Counted from the stretch's first letter, positions 1 through 8,423 are shown. The stretch: DNA of 35,515 nucleotides from Rhodohalobacter sulfatireducens (GCF_022012475.1 NZ_JAKLWS010000041.1:1-35515), one strand, 5' to 3'. Program-made: numbers and translations. Notes: generated by a model not told the origin, from the letters alone.

Positions 1-98
1 GTTACTGGTTACTGGTTACTGGTTACTGGTTACTGGTTACTGGTTACTGGTTACTGGTTACTGGTTACTGGTTACTGGTTACTGGTTACTGGTTATGG
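1..98. repeat. Perfect GTTACTG heptamer tandem array
   Basis: Thirteen uninterrupted copies of the 7-mer GTTACTG fill positions 1-91, followed by one degenerate copy (GTTATGG) to about 98. The array starts at the window edge, so its true length is unknown. The unit is not a multiple of three and no reading frame uses it. It resembles in style the short GAGT-type arrays that flank the two four-helix-bundle genes in the trp operon, so it may be the flank of a similar cassette lying to the left; that link is inference. Confidence 0.95.
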
Positions 99-201
99 GA
101 CTCTATCTACTGTCTAGCATCTACTTATGGCTTTTTTCTAGGATTTTAGCTCTGTCTATACTACATTTTTAGTTCAACTCTCACCAACTGGAGATTGACT
201 T

Positions 202-687
202 ATGAAAAAGTATACAACGGAGATTAAATGGGGACTGATTTTCACAATTGTCGCTCTTTTGTGGATGGTATTCGAACGGATGATGGGATGGCACGGTGAG
301 AATATCGCTCAGCATTCTACCATGACGAACCTTTTCGCAATACCGGCGATTATTATCTATGTTTTTGCTCTTCTTGATAAAAGAAAGAATGACCTTGGTG
401 GAATTATGACCTGGGGACAGGGATTTGCTTCCGGTCTTATCATTACGTTGGTTGTAGTGATTTTGAGTCCGCTTGCCCAATATCTGACACACACCATCAT
501 CTCACCGGAGTATTTCTCTAATATTATTGAATATTCTGTAAGCGAAGGACAGATGACAAGAGAAGAAGCTGAAGGATATTTCTCCCTGAATAACTACATG
601 ATGCAAAGTGCAATTGGCGGATTGATTATGGGAATTGTTACATCAGCGGTTGTGGCGTTTTTCGTGAAGAAGAAAAGCACGGTTTAA
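202..687 (+). CDS. DUF4199 family membrane protein
   Basis: A 161-residue protein with about four hydrophobic segments (roughly residues 10-25, 43-58, 70-92 and 135-157) and a positively charged C-terminus (KKKSTV), so an inner-membrane protein. The spacing of segments and the loop following the third one (around 100-128, acidic, with a GQMTREEAEGYF stretch) match DUF4199 proteins, which are common in Bacteroidota and have no established function. The start ATG is preceded by a plausible GGAG at 190-193. It stands alone, convergent with the minus-strand thioredoxin gene 50 bp downstream. Family assignment is by pattern recognition only. Confidence 0.75.
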   Translation: MKKYTTEIKWGLIFTIVALLWMVFERMMGWHGENIAQHSTMTNLFAIPAIIIYVFALLDKRKNDLGGIMTWGQGFASGLIITLVVVILSPLAQYLTHTIISPEYFSNIIEYSVSEGQMTREEAEGYFSLNNYMMQSAIGGLIMGIVTSAVVAFFVKKKSTV

Positions 688-737
688 TGTTCAATGTTTA
701 ATTCTAAATTTGGTTAACCTTGAACTTTAAACAGTTT

Positions 738-1871
738 TCAGATTTCTGAAAACAACTCAGCTAACTTCTCTTCCAACTCCTCACCATGAATATCTTTGGC
801 GATGATGATACCATCCTCATCCACGAGGAAGTTTTTAGGCAGGGAGGTGATGGCATATTCTTTCGTAATGTCACCTTCATAGCCGCTGACCGTTGAGACG
901 TTTGTCCAGATTCTGTTATCCTGGTCCAGTGCGCGAAGCCAGCTTTGCCGGTCGAACTCTACGCCAAAACCAAAGATTTCAAAGCCTTCGTCGCTGTACT
1001 GGCTATACATCCTGTTTAGATGTTCACTTTCTGCCCTGCAGGGTGCGCACCAGCTGCCAAAGAAATCGATGAGTGTAAATTCGCCGAGATGATTATAGAG
1101 CGACTGGTCCTCACCATCCGGATTAGGAGCCGTAATCTCAGATACCTGCCCGCCAATGGAGACCTGTTTCAGAATCCTGACTTTCTCCGATAAAAGTTCT
1201 GCGACTTCAAGCCCTTCGTGTTCTTTAGTGAAATCAGCTGCCAGCTCTTCATAGTAGTCCATATGCTTATCGCCGTTCCAGCGGACCATGGTAGGGTAGA
1301 TAGCAATTGATGTTCCCATATCCCGCACCGCATGGATCAGCGTATCGCGATAGGTGGCTTCCGCTTGTAAGACCCGGGCACCAAGCTCTTCAATATCCCG
1401 GGCGTCATCCGGGTTGTTTTGATCCCGCAGATCTTCTAACTGTCTCCGGATCGGGTAGACGAGCTCTTCCAAAATACCCGTTCGATAGGCTTCATACTCT
1501 TCAAACAAATCCGTATCCGGTGATCCTGAAACGTCGTACTCACCATTTTGGGAAAAATTGATCACGATATTCTGACTCGAATCCGCAACAATCGGTACGT
1601 CCAGGGAGTCGTTGATTCTCAACTGGTAAAAATGCGGTTCAAGGCTGTAGGAGGCTGAAAATGTACTATCTGTATTTACGGGGATCGTATCCACCCTATC
1701 AAATTCATTGGCATTGAGCCCTCTGGCCTGGAAGAGGCGGATTGTTTCTTGGTCGGCATTATGAAGCTTCCCTTTTAACGTGAATACCGTTTCTTGTTCT
1801 TGGGGAGTTGAACACGATATAAACAGAAGGAGTGAGAAAACGAGAAGTGGTAAAGACTTTTTAGAGATCAC
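738..1871 (-). CDS. TlpA-like thioredoxin-fold lipoprotein
   Basis: A 377-residue exported protein. The N-terminus is a lipoprotein signal (LLLFISCSTP, with the lipobox Cys near residue 20), so the protein should be anchored in a membrane facing the periplasm. Residues about 30-125 look like the DUF4369 beta domain frequent ahead of TlpA modules in Bacteroidota. The C-terminal third is a TlpA/ResA-type thioredoxin fold: the active-site WCAPC is at 274-278 and the cis-Pro at 345 (TSLPKNF). Known members reduce or exchange disulfides in exported proteins, for example during cytochrome c maturation. No cytochrome genes are adjacent, so the substrate is unknown. It reads as a single-gene unit. 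Confidence 0.9.
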   Translation of the reverse strand: MISKKSLPLLVFSLLLFISCSTPQEQETVFTLKGKLHNADQETIRLFQARGLNANEFDRVDTIPVNTDSTFSASYSLEPHFYQLRINDSLDVPIVADSSQNIVINFSQNGEYDVSGSPDTDLFEEYEAYRTGILEELVYPIRRQLEDLRDQNNPDDARDIEELGARVLQAEATYRDTLIHAVRDMGTSIAIYPTMVRWNGDKHMDYYEELAADFTKEHEGLEVAELLSEKVRILKQVSIGGQVSEITAPNPDGEDQSLYNHLGEFTLIDFFGSWCAPCRAESEHLNRMYSQYSDEGFEIFGFGVEFDRQSWLRALDQDNRIWTNVSTVSGYEGDITKEYAITSLPKNFLVDEDGIIIAKDIHGEELEEKLAELFSEI

Positions 1872-2143
1872 AATTTATTGGTTTGATATCAATGATATGA
1901 ACGACCGTAATGGCTGTAATGTAGGTTTGAAGTTTTGTATAAAGTCAGCAATAGAATACTCTTCGCCTGTTTGTATAGCAAAAAAATTGCTGTTTAAGTT
2001 TGTTAAAAGGTTAAGAGTAGTAATCAGATCAAACAAAAGGTTCACAAATAGATAAAGTTAAGAGAAGAATTAAAATCGCTGAATTTTATTGTTTTGCAGT
2101 AATCAACTGTTCCGGGTTACTTAAGAATACCTGAGTTCTCAAT

Positions 2144-3790
2144 TTATTCCTGTCCGGTATGATGACTCGTCAACAATCCCTTGATACTGAATACAAACAT
2201 CCGGCAGGATTGTGTAAACATTCGGTTTGCCATGACCAGCGAGGTAGCTTCAAGATCTTTTAATTGATGGTTTTTTATAGCCTGTGAACTTTCACTGATA
2301 CACTTCACGTCGTTGGCATTGACATGTTCAAGGGCGTGATTGAAAGCATCGGGATCTACTTCGTTTTCCTTTACAATTTCATCGAGATCACTAAAAAGTT
2401 CCTCCAATCGTCGTTGATAGGCGGGAAACTGTTCATTTAAAAATGTATTACTTGAAAACTCAAACTCTTCAAGATCAGCACGCACTTTCTTTAGGTTCTG
2501 AGAGGCATTCATAATATTTCTGCTGGCCCTCAGGTACTGATCTAATTTCTGAGTTTCGGTTTCGTCGAGCTCTTTGGCATCGATCATTGAATAGTATTCA
2601 AAAATATTTCCGTGTAACTCCTTCAGGTACCCGTAAACGTCATCCGCAGAACCACTAAAAAAAGATTGTAAGTGCGTTTCCCGGGTAAAAGAAAGTTTCA
2701 GGGGAATTGATAATTTGAATAACCCAACCAGGAAGCGCCTGGACTCCACATACTGATGTAAAATCTCTTTTTTGAAAGCTTCCAATGCCGCATCAGCAAC
2801 CTCCGGAGATGTATTATGGATAATGTGAGTAAGAATCTGATCCGGTTCCTTGAAAAGGGTATTCAGTTTATCGGTTAACCCGGAAATGAACGGCAGAAAA
2901 AGCAGGATGCCGACTAAATTAAACAATGTGTGAAATAAGGCGATTCCCAAAACGGTGTTCTCCTCCCAGCCTAATCCGCTTTGAATGAGCCAGGCCAATA
3001 TAGGCAATAACAAAAATACGATGGACCCGGTAACAACATTGAAAACCAGGTGACCGGCGGCGACTCTCTTTTTTATAGGGATACCACCCAGGGCACCGAG
3101 TATGATGGTAACTGTTGTCCCCACATTTGCCCCGATAACCATGGCGGCTCCTGCTTCAAATCCCATTAAGCCGCTGTAGATTCCGGAGAGAATCAATGCG
3201 ATGGTTGCCGAGCTCGATTGCATGATAGCCGTTAGTAAAAAACCGGTCAACAGGAAAACCAATAACCCATATCCGGCCAGCATTGTGATATCAAAAAATT
3301 GGGTGATTTGATCGACGCTGGTCTTCATGTAATCCAGTCCGTGGAAGAGAAGGCCAAACCCGATAAGAAGTTTGCTCACGTTCAAATATCGCGATGAATT
3401 TGAGAAGATGACCATACCCAGTCCGCCAACGGCAATGAGGGGGAGTGCAAAACTTTCAATACTGATTTTAAAACCGAAAAAGGCCACGATCCAGGCGGTG
3501 AACGTAGTGCCAATATTTGCACCGAGGATGACACCAACCGCACTCTGCAAACTCATGATCCCCGCACCCACAAACGCCAATACCATCAGGTTGACAGCCG
3601 AACTGCTTTGTAAAATAGCGGTGCTTAGAGCGCCGGATAGGATGGAGGAGATCCGTGTCTCGGTATACCGGCGAATCAGTGTTCGAAAAGCTTTTCCCGC
3701 AAGCGCTTTGATGGAGTCTTCCATCAGGAAAACGCCGAAAAGGAATATTCCCAGTCCGGCCAGCAGTTTCCACAAATTAAACGGTTCCAT
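2144..3790 (-). CDS. Na/Pi cotransporter family protein with PhoU-like tail
   Basis: A 548-residue protein of the NptA/SLC34-like Na+-dependent phosphate symporter family. The membrane half (residues 1-310) contains the two inverted repeats typical of the family: QSSSA motifs at 61-65 and 191-195, each followed by a GAN(I/V)GTT motif (90-96 and 220-226). The soluble C-terminal half (about 320-548) is helical and charged, as in PhoU-like domains fused to bacterial NptA proteins. Expected role: phosphate uptake across the inner membrane driven by sodium. Length and motif order are complete. It is monocistronic, with about 200 bp free of genes on its 5' side. Confidence 0.92.
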   Translation of the reverse strand: MEPFNLWKLLAGLGIFLFGVFLMEDSIKALAGKAFRTLIRRYTETRISSILSGALSTAILQSSSAVNLMVLAFVGAGIMSLQSAVGVILGANIGTTFTAWIVAFFGFKISIESFALPLIAVGGLGMVIFSNSSRYLNVSKLLIGFGLLFHGLDYMKTSVDQITQFFDITMLAGYGLLVFLLTGFLLTAIMQSSSATIALILSGIYSGLMGFEAGAAMVIGANVGTTVTIILGALGGIPIKKRVAAGHLVFNVVTGSIVFLLLPILAWLIQSGLGWEENTVLGIALFHTLFNLVGILLFLPFISGLTDKLNTLFKEPDQILTHIIHNTSPEVADAALEAFKKEILHQYVESRRFLVGLFKLSIPLKLSFTRETHLQSFFSGSADDVYGYLKELHGNIFEYYSMIDAKELDETETQKLDQYLRASRNIMNASQNLKKVRADLEEFEFSSNTFLNEQFPAYQRRLEELFSDLDEIVKENEVDPDAFNHALEHVNANDVKCISESSQAIKNHQLKDLEATSLVMANRMFTQSCRMFVFSIKGLLTSHHTGQE

Positions 3791-3987
3791 TTTGTACTTG
3801 TATTTACTTCAGGAGTGGTACTAAGCGATCAAAGATAACGGCTTTGCGATTAAACTGTGTAGTGATTACTTACTCAAATTAACGGATAATATTTAACCTA
3901 CAAGGGGAGAGAAGGGAAAATAAGCAGTGGCATATCAAACTGAAAAGCTCATACTCTACTTTATTGAACGGAGATTCAGTTTCACAA

Positions 3988-5049
3988 TCATTTTTTTAGT
4001 TTACGGTACTCTTCCAGATCAAACAAAACAATCCCGCTTCCCTGGCCGGTGCCATCTGTAAAACCTCTTTGGAGAGCGATTTTCTTTCCGTCAGGGCTCA
4101 CCACTGGATTATCGCATTTATAACCGGGATAATTTGTCCAGTCACAAAGGCGTTCCATTTCTCCATCATCCTGCAGAGGAAGAAGATAGGTATCCACCAG
4201 CCATTTTTTGGGTTCAGCATGAAGGTCGCTCTCAACGAGTAAAAAAGAACCATCGGGTGCTACACCTTCGGCTTCGTTATACGAGTTTTTTGTAGTTAAA
4301 ATACCTGATAATTCACCCGATTTGATATCAATGGAATAGGGATTTGCAAAATAAAAAGGTTCTTCTTCGGTACCGTAATAATAGGTAAATATTAGTTCGT
4401 TTGTATTCGGATGGAAATCCTGTGTTTCCAAACGATCTGTTATGGGATAGTTCCTTTTGTCAAACGAGAGAAGCATTTGTTCATTTACCAGTGAAGGGGT
4501 TCCGTCGCGGTATATAATTTCGGCAATTTTGATCTCTCGTTGTCCCGGTAGTGTCCAGGCGATCCGGTTATCGTTTCTGGATACAGCCGGCCCTTCATCA
4601 CAGTAAGCATCAAGTAGAACGGGTGGTTCGTCAAATGGTTTTTGGAGTATAGAGAGACGCAATTTATGACGGGATGCCCACGGATCATCAGCGTTAAATT
4701 CATCAGGGCCAGCAAGTAGTAAATCTCCGTTTGAAAGAGCCATTACACGAAGATAACCTTCATGAAAGTAGTGCGTTGTGACCGGTTCAACTTTTCCTGT
4801 TTCTACCTGGACACGAAATACATTTGAAAATGCTCTTGGGAGGAAATAGATCCATTCACCGTCATTAGACCATTCAGGCCTTTGCCCCCATTCCAGAAGT
4901 ACGGACATATGGGCAGGAAGATCATCAAAAATTGTTTTTCCCTGGGTAAAAGTGTTTGTACTCGAAACTTTTTCCTGAGCAAAAGCTATTGTGCTCGAAA
5001 AAATAAAAATAAAGAAGAGTAGTGAGACTCTAATTCTAAGTGAAGCCAT
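3988..5049 (-). CDS. Secreted TolB/PD40-like beta-propeller protein
   Basis: A 353-residue exported protein with a clear signal peptide (hydrophobic run, residues 8-22, ending in AFAQ). The mature part has repeated segments of the PD40/TolB propeller type, for example WSNDGEWIYFLPR near 60 and NPVVSPDGKKIALQRGF near 315, where a xSPDGxxIA-like core marks each blade. Such proteins are usually periplasmic and bind partners or peptides; no catalytic motif is visible, so an enzymatic role is not supported. A prolyl-oligopeptidase catalytic domain, often fused to such propellers, is absent. It is separated from its neighbours by AT-rich DNA and appears to be transcribed alone. Confidence 0.7.
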   Translation of the reverse strand: MASLRIRVSLLFFIFIFSSTIAFAQEKVSSTNTFTQGKTIFDDLPAHMSVLLEWGQRPEWSNDGEWIYFLPRAFSNVFRVQVETGKVEPVTTHYFHEGYLRVMALSNGDLLLAGPDEFNADDPWASRHKLRLSILQKPFDEPPVLLDAYCDEGPAVSRNDNRIAWTLPGQREIKIAEIIYRDGTPSLVNEQMLLSFDKRNYPITDRLETQDFHPNTNELIFTYYYGTEEEPFYFANPYSIDIKSGELSGILTTKNSYNEAEGVAPDGSFLLVESDLHAEPKKWLVDTYLLPLQDDGEMERLCDWTNYPGYKCDNPVVSPDGKKIALQRGFTDGTGQGSGIVLFDLEEYRKLKK

Positions 5050-5181
5050 TAAGATTCTAAAATTAATATTCTAAATAAATATCAAATAAAAAATATACAT
5101 TTTGATGCTGGCAAAGGAAAAATGATTTATATGTTGAAGAAGCTTTATAAATAAAAGTCATTCCATTTCACTACCAAATTG

Positions 5182-5358
5182 TCATTTCTTGTAGCGTTTT
5201 AAAAAACCAGAAATCGCATACCGCATATCAAAATCACTAATTTTTTCTCGGGTTTTTCCCTTTAACACCTCTTTCTTTGCTCTGACAAAACTCCGAATAA
5301 AATTGGTGTTTGTTAAATAATTATTGTTGAAGAGTTCAATTCCAGAAACGCTTAAATA
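5182..5358 (-). other. Possible small ORF tail downstream of the cupin
   Basis: On the minus strand an open frame continues through the cupin gene in another frame and remains open for about 58 codons after the cupin stop, ending in a Lys/Arg-rich sequence (SGFLKRYKK). The part beyond the cupin has coding-like composition but no start codon of its own, so it may be the tail of a decayed gene. No family is recognised. Confidence 0.2.
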
Positions 5359-5359
5359 T

Positions 5360-5716
5360 CTATTCCACGATTTCAATTTTATCTTCTTTGTTTGGTACAA
5401 CGCAAATAAACTCAAAACCATCTTTTCCGGCTTTATATGAGTGCGGAACTCTGGCCGGAATGTAAACAGAATCACCCTCAGAAACTTCGTACTCATCATC
5501 GCCTATCTCTACTGTGGCAGAGCCTTGGAGAATATATTGTTCATGTTCTACAAGATTTGTGTGTTTTGGCATTCCTCCATGAGGAGCCATTACAAACTTT
5601 CTACAGGCAAAATTTGGTGCTTCCTCAGAACTGATTAAAACCTGCATGGTCGTTCCCTTGCCGGCGGTGACCTCTTTAGATTCACGAGTCCCTTTTTTTC
5701 TTACATAATTTGACAT
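5360..5716 (-). CDS. Small single-domain cupin protein
   Basis: A 118-residue protein that is one complete cupin barrel. Motif 1 runs over residues 47-64 with the metal-binding pattern PKH at 50-52 and EHEQ at 57-60; motif 2 is GDSVYIPARVPHSY at 81-94, with the last His ligand at 92. Single-domain cupins of this length bind a metal and serve as small-molecule isomerases, oxygenases or sensors, and the substrate cannot be read from sequence. It is the last clear gene of a minus-strand run that includes a toxin-antitoxin pair and an amidohydrolase, with an attC-like junction immediately upstream of its start. That context suggests accessory rather than core DNA. Confidence 0.85.
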   Translation of the reverse strand: MSNYVRKKGTRESKEVTAGKGTTMQVLISSEEAPNFACRKFVMAPHGGMPKHTNLVEHEQYILQGSATVEIGDDEYEVSEGDSVYIPARVPHSYKAGKDGFEFICVVPNKEDKIEIVE

Positions 5717-5739
5717 AGCTAATTCCTTGAAAAATTATT

Positions 5740-5868
5740 GGTAAACGACATTGCGCATAAGCTGCAAGCGCTTGAATGTCGAATTAGTTTTGAAATGAAA
5801 GATTAACTAATAAATGAAAGGGAGGCAAGGCAAGGACGAGGCCTGTCCGTGTTAATGTGCGGTTAGGT
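5740..5868 (-). other. attC-like recombination site (candidate)
   Basis: Read on the minus strand, this 129-nt segment lies exactly between the PIN gene stop and the cupin start. It begins with ACCTAAC, which fits the R-box consensus RYYYAAC, followed by CGCACATT, and ends with AATGTC then GTTTACC. The ends pair as AAC/GTT, G/C and ACATT/AATGT, leaving two unpaired C bases on one side; unpaired extrahelical bases in one arm are characteristic of integron attC sites. The outer R-box bases do not pair and the second R box is imperfect, so this is a degenerate site at best. Confidence 0.35.
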
Positions 5869-5882
5869 ACTTGGCCAAAAAT

Positions 5883-6287
5883 TTACGATTCAATTAATTT
5901 ATTTGGATGTTTGGTTAATTCTGGAAACTCCCGCAGAAGGTGTTTATTCATAGTAATTAATTCAAGATCGAGGTCCTTGGCTAAGCTTACGAATTCACAA
6001 TCGTAAGATGAACAAGTCGATTGGCTTCCATGATGCAAAACTTGTACTGAGTTCACCAGAAACTGCTGGTTTTTCATTTGAAGTTCAGTCTTTTCCATAA
6101 TCAACAAAGCTTCTGCTAAATCAATCAGCTCTTTTCTTAAGTATAGCGTTACAACGTTTTGGAATTCAGTTCGCCAAAGAATAGGGGCCACTCATTGAGG
6201 ATCTTTTTGATAGAGCTCGTCACAAAGCTCTGTTGAATCTGCTGGAAGCCAAAAATGAGCGATAATATTAGTATCAACAACAATCAT
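5883..6287 (-). pseudogene. PIN-domain (VapC/FitB-type) toxin with in-frame TGA
   Basis: The frame begins with MIVVDTNIIAHFW, a standard PIN start with catalytic Asp5, and its ATG overlaps the antitoxin stop by two bases. After 31 codons a TGA (6192-6194) interrupts the frame; translation in the same frame then continues to 5883 as VAPILWRTEF and so on, giving 134 codons in total. PIN proteins usually have Trp at this position, so a single TGG to TGA change is the simplest explanation. Downstream acidic residues Glu41 and Asp96 are kept, but the position normally Asp in the TxDxxL motif is Asn (ITMNKHLL, near 114). A GTG directly after the TGA could permit re-initiation, but that product would lack Asp5. 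The family cleaves RNA. Likely inactive. Confidence 0.85.
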
Positions 6288-6523
6288 GGACGACCTTGAT
6301 TTATTGCGGATTCAATTTCTTCAGAATACAGATTCCCTTTTGCTTTATTTCGCAATTGTCGTGCTTCTTTTAAAATATGGTCAGTAGAAACCTGTTGAGG
6401 CTTAACAGTTTGCTCTAAACAGGCAATAATTTCACTGTTGATACTGCGATGGTGGGCTTTGGCTTGCTCACGGACCAGATCGTAAATTTCTACGGGAATG
6501 TTTTTAACTGTAATACTAGGCAT
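6284..6523 (-). CDS. Ribbon-helix-helix antitoxin (FitA/VapB-like)
   Basis: A 79-residue protein starting MPSITVKNIPVEIYDLVRE, an N-terminal beta strand plus helix typical of FitA/Arc-type ribbon-helix-helix DNA-binding antitoxins. Residues 26-45 (HHRSINSEIIACLEQ) form the second helix of the fold. The C-terminal 30 residues would wrap the partner toxin. Its stop codon overlaps the start of the PIN gene, the normal translational coupling of such operons. As in related systems it should bind its own promoter, alone and with the toxin. The antitoxin looks intact although the toxin frame is interrupted, a common stage of toxin-antitoxin decay. Confidence 0.85.
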   Translation of the reverse strand: MPSITVKNIPVEIYDLVREQAKAHHRSINSEIIACLEQTVKPQQVSTDHILKEARQLRNKAKGNLYSEEIESAINQGRP

Positions 6524-6625
6524 TACAACTTAGTTTCGTTATGGTTTCGATATGAAACTAGAAGCGGCGTGGGATTATTGCAAGGAAAATGATAGTTCCT
6601 AATTGCCCAGCGTTTAGGCAAACCC

Positions 6626-7711
6626 TTAGAGCGCGAGGCCATATAAACTCTCGGCAGTGGTATGGAAAATTGCATCCGTATTTTCAATGCCATGACCTTC
6701 AAATATTGACTGGTATGATTTTACAAGCAGGTCATAGGGTATCGATACTTTATCGATAGGAAAGTTAGACCCAAACATACACCTGTTATTTCCAAAAGCA
6801 TCAATTCCAGCTTTCAGAAAGGGTTCAAAACCTTCAACAATTTCTTCAATCTTGGGTGTTTCAAATCTTTTTTCATACCCAAACCCGACAACCGGCATCG
6901 CCAAACCCGAAAGCTTTAGGAATACATTTTGGCATTCAGCGAGTTTGTTTATTTCGTCCTGCCATTTTTTAAAGATATACGTACGATCTCGCTCTGTGGT
7001 TCCCAAACCCGCATATGGACCTGCACCACCTACGGGAGTTCCGAGGTGGCACAAAATGATCTTCTGATCGGGGTACTGAGTAGCGAGCTCTGTTATCTCT
7101 GGTAACTGGTGGTCATAAACCGTCACCTCAAAATGGAGTCCGAATTCACTCAAAGTTTCAAATCCTTTACGCCAATCAGTATCTCTGGAGAGGTTCGGTC
7201 GATCACACCCATTCAACACTTTTGGGTTCGGATGCCAGGATAGCATATCGCGTATGCCGCATACGCGTTTGTTTGCCTCCTTATGGCGTACCAGCACTTC
7301 CCGAATGCTTGTTCCAAGAGATAGATCTGCATGTGCCACTATCGCCGATATAGGTTCTCCACCTGAGAAATGAAGATTAGTCAGCCACTTGGTTTCGTCT
7401 ACACATGCAAACTTGCCTTTGCCTTTCCATCCGGCTTCGACGTGTACAACTCCTTTGATGAAAAATGACTGCTCTTCAAACTGCATGTCTGATGGAAGAT
7501 GGGGTTTAAATAGGTATTCAGGGGATGCAAAAAAATCCAGGGCGTTAGCTGGGAATACTTTTTTTGCTACCCAATGCAGCAGACTTGGTTGAAATCCAAA
7601 CAGCTTTACGAGTGGCGATACCTCCCGAGGAGTAGATACGGGATCCCAGAAATGTACGTGAGAATCAAAAATCTCTAAGATGATTGATTGATCTGATGTA
7701 TCCTTTCCCAT
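6626..7711 (-). CDS. Amidohydrolase-2 family metal-dependent hydrolase
   Basis: A 361-residue TIM-barrel hydrolase of the amidohydrolase-related family (COG3618-like). The N-terminal metal-binding HxH is at 18-20 (DSHVHFWDP), a further conserved His is at 222 (ILCHLGTPVGG), and the catalytic Asp is at 320 (CMFGSNFPIDK). Relatives hydrolyse lactones or aromatic ring-cleavage products (fuconolactonase and LigI types), and the exact substrate cannot be read here. It is complete and free of lesions. On the same strand it is followed by the toxin-antitoxin pair, and an attC-like end lies 25-30 nt upstream of its ATG, so it may have arrived as a cassette. Confidence 0.88.
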   Translation of the reverse strand: MGKDTSDQSIILEIFDSHVHFWDPVSTPREVSPLVKLFGFQPSLLHWVAKKVFPANALDFFASPEYLFKPHLPSDMQFEEQSFFIKGVVHVEAGWKGKGKFACVDETKWLTNLHFSGGEPISAIVAHADLSLGTSIREVLVRHKEANKRVCGIRDMLSWHPNPKVLNGCDRPNLSRDTDWRKGFETLSEFGLHFEVTVYDHQLPEITELATQYPDQKIILCHLGTPVGGAGPYAGLGTTERDRTYIFKKWQDEINKLAECQNVFLKLSGLAMPVVGFGYEKRFETPKIEEIVEGFEPFLKAGIDAFGNNRCMFGSNFPIDKVSIPYDLLVKSYQSIFEGHGIENTDAIFHTTAESLYGLAL

Positions 7712-7737
7712 TTAATTGTCTGAGATTGAAAGATTAG

Positions 7738-7824
7738 GTCTAACGGTCTTACGGCTATGCGGCGAGCCTATGAATGTTCCAAAACTCTTGGCCAAAACGA
7801 GTACGCACGAACTGCTTGTTAATG
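7738..7824 (-). other. attC-like recombination site (candidate)
   Basis: On the minus strand this 87-nt segment starts with CATTAAC followed by AAGCAG and ends with CGCCGC, ten or so bases, then GTTAGAC. The end box GTTAGAC fits the attC R-box consensus GTTRRRY exactly, and a CGCCGC tract shortly before it is frequent in attC sites. TTAAC can pair with GTTAG. The inner L boxes do not pair well and the first box misses the consensus at its first base. It lies between the stop of a small open frame (7835-7960) and the amidohydrolase ATG. Confidence 0.3.
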
Positions 7825-8164
7825 GCCGATCTGATTATTGGTTTGATTCGATGATCTCTTCAACTTTTGTTTTGAGATCCAAAATATCTACAGTTGCCAC
7901 TATACGTCGAATTCTGAGATTATATTCAATATAACAAAAGAAAAAGAAATTTAGGTTTCAGAATAATTCTGATGTACAGTGCAAACTAACATATGATTGA
8001 GCAGATTCCTCAATCCGCTGAACTTTGACTCATAATATTTTAAACACTTTAAAAAAACCAAGTTAAGGTCAGTTTCTCCAATGTTATGAAAATTTCAGTA
8101 TGCACGAATTTTGCATAATATGATCGAATAAATTTTAAAAGTTATTTTGAGAAAGATTTCACAA
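7825..8164. other. AT-rich gap; possible small gene remnant at 7835-7960
   Basis: No complete gene is visible. On the minus strand 7835-7960 is open for about 41 codons, ending KVEEIIESNQ, with coding-like composition but no ATG; it could be the tail of a lost cassette gene. The remainder (about 7960-8164) is very AT-rich with no recognisable feature. Confidence 0.3.
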
Positions 8165-8166
8165 AC

Positions 8167-8197
8167 AAAAAGGCCACCCAAACAGAACCTGGGTGGC
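8167..8197 (-). terminator. Rho-independent terminator
   Basis: An 8-bp GC-rich stem (8173-8180 with 8190-8197; GCCACCCA against TGGGTGGC) is followed on the minus strand by a run of T (A run 8167-8171 on the plus strand). It would end transcripts from the HELGH peptidase gene. It resembles the sucD terminator at 10071-10105 in sequence, orientation and distance to the preceding stop codon. Confidence 0.8.
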
Positions 8198-8231
8198 TAT
8201 TGAAATACATTTGAATCGAGTCAGGAGTTTA

Positions 8232-8411
8232 TTAAATCAACTCTTTCAGTGTAATCTCAATCTCATCTATCGGCACAATCGCTTCGGTGTGGAGATCGTC
8301 CTGGAAAAGTTTTACGGTATGGGAGTGGGTTATTGTCTTCGTTGTGAACTCGCCATAAGAAGGAAATTCATTGGTCAGCTTCCTTAATAAAGCTGTTGTT
8401 AATACAATCCC
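8232..8411 (-). pseudogene. Short sucD-like 3' remnant
   Basis: A 59-codon open frame without ATG begins 12 bp after the peptidase stop. Its last 31 codons resemble two parts of SucD joined together: HTVKLFQDD and EAIV.I.EI match the SucD segment [11 protein letters not shown] / SAIVLIGEI, and EIEITLKELI-stop matches the SucD C-terminus [11 protein letters not shown]-stop. At DNA level TCGTCCTGGAA and AGTTTTACGG are shared with sucD at 10406-10430. About 60 residues of SucD between the two parts are missing. The following terminator is also similar to that of sucD. The first half of the frame is not recognised. Alternative: a small unrelated gene with chance similarity. Confidence 0.5.
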
Positions 8412-8423
8412 TTAAAAACAGAT

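Noticed and set aside
1-98. Heptamer array as a CRISPR array
   Set aside because: The units are contiguous 7-mers with no spacers, and no cas genes are present.
6192-6194. TGA in the PIN gene read as tryptophan (alternative genetic code)
   Set aside because: TGA is used as an ordinary stop at trpL, trpF and the second four-helix-bundle gene, and TGG is abundant, so a nonsense mutation is far more likely.
5870-7797. Repeated CTTGGCCAAAA at 5870-5880 and 7787-7797 as element ends
   Set aside because: The core TTGGCCAA is a short palindrome, the match is only 11 bp, and both copies lie in or beside the attC-like sites without further extension; chance is sufficient.
8193-8387. Plus-strand 64-codon frame over the sucD-like remnant
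   Set aside because: It overlaps the terminator hairpin, and the coding-like signal is on the opposite strand.
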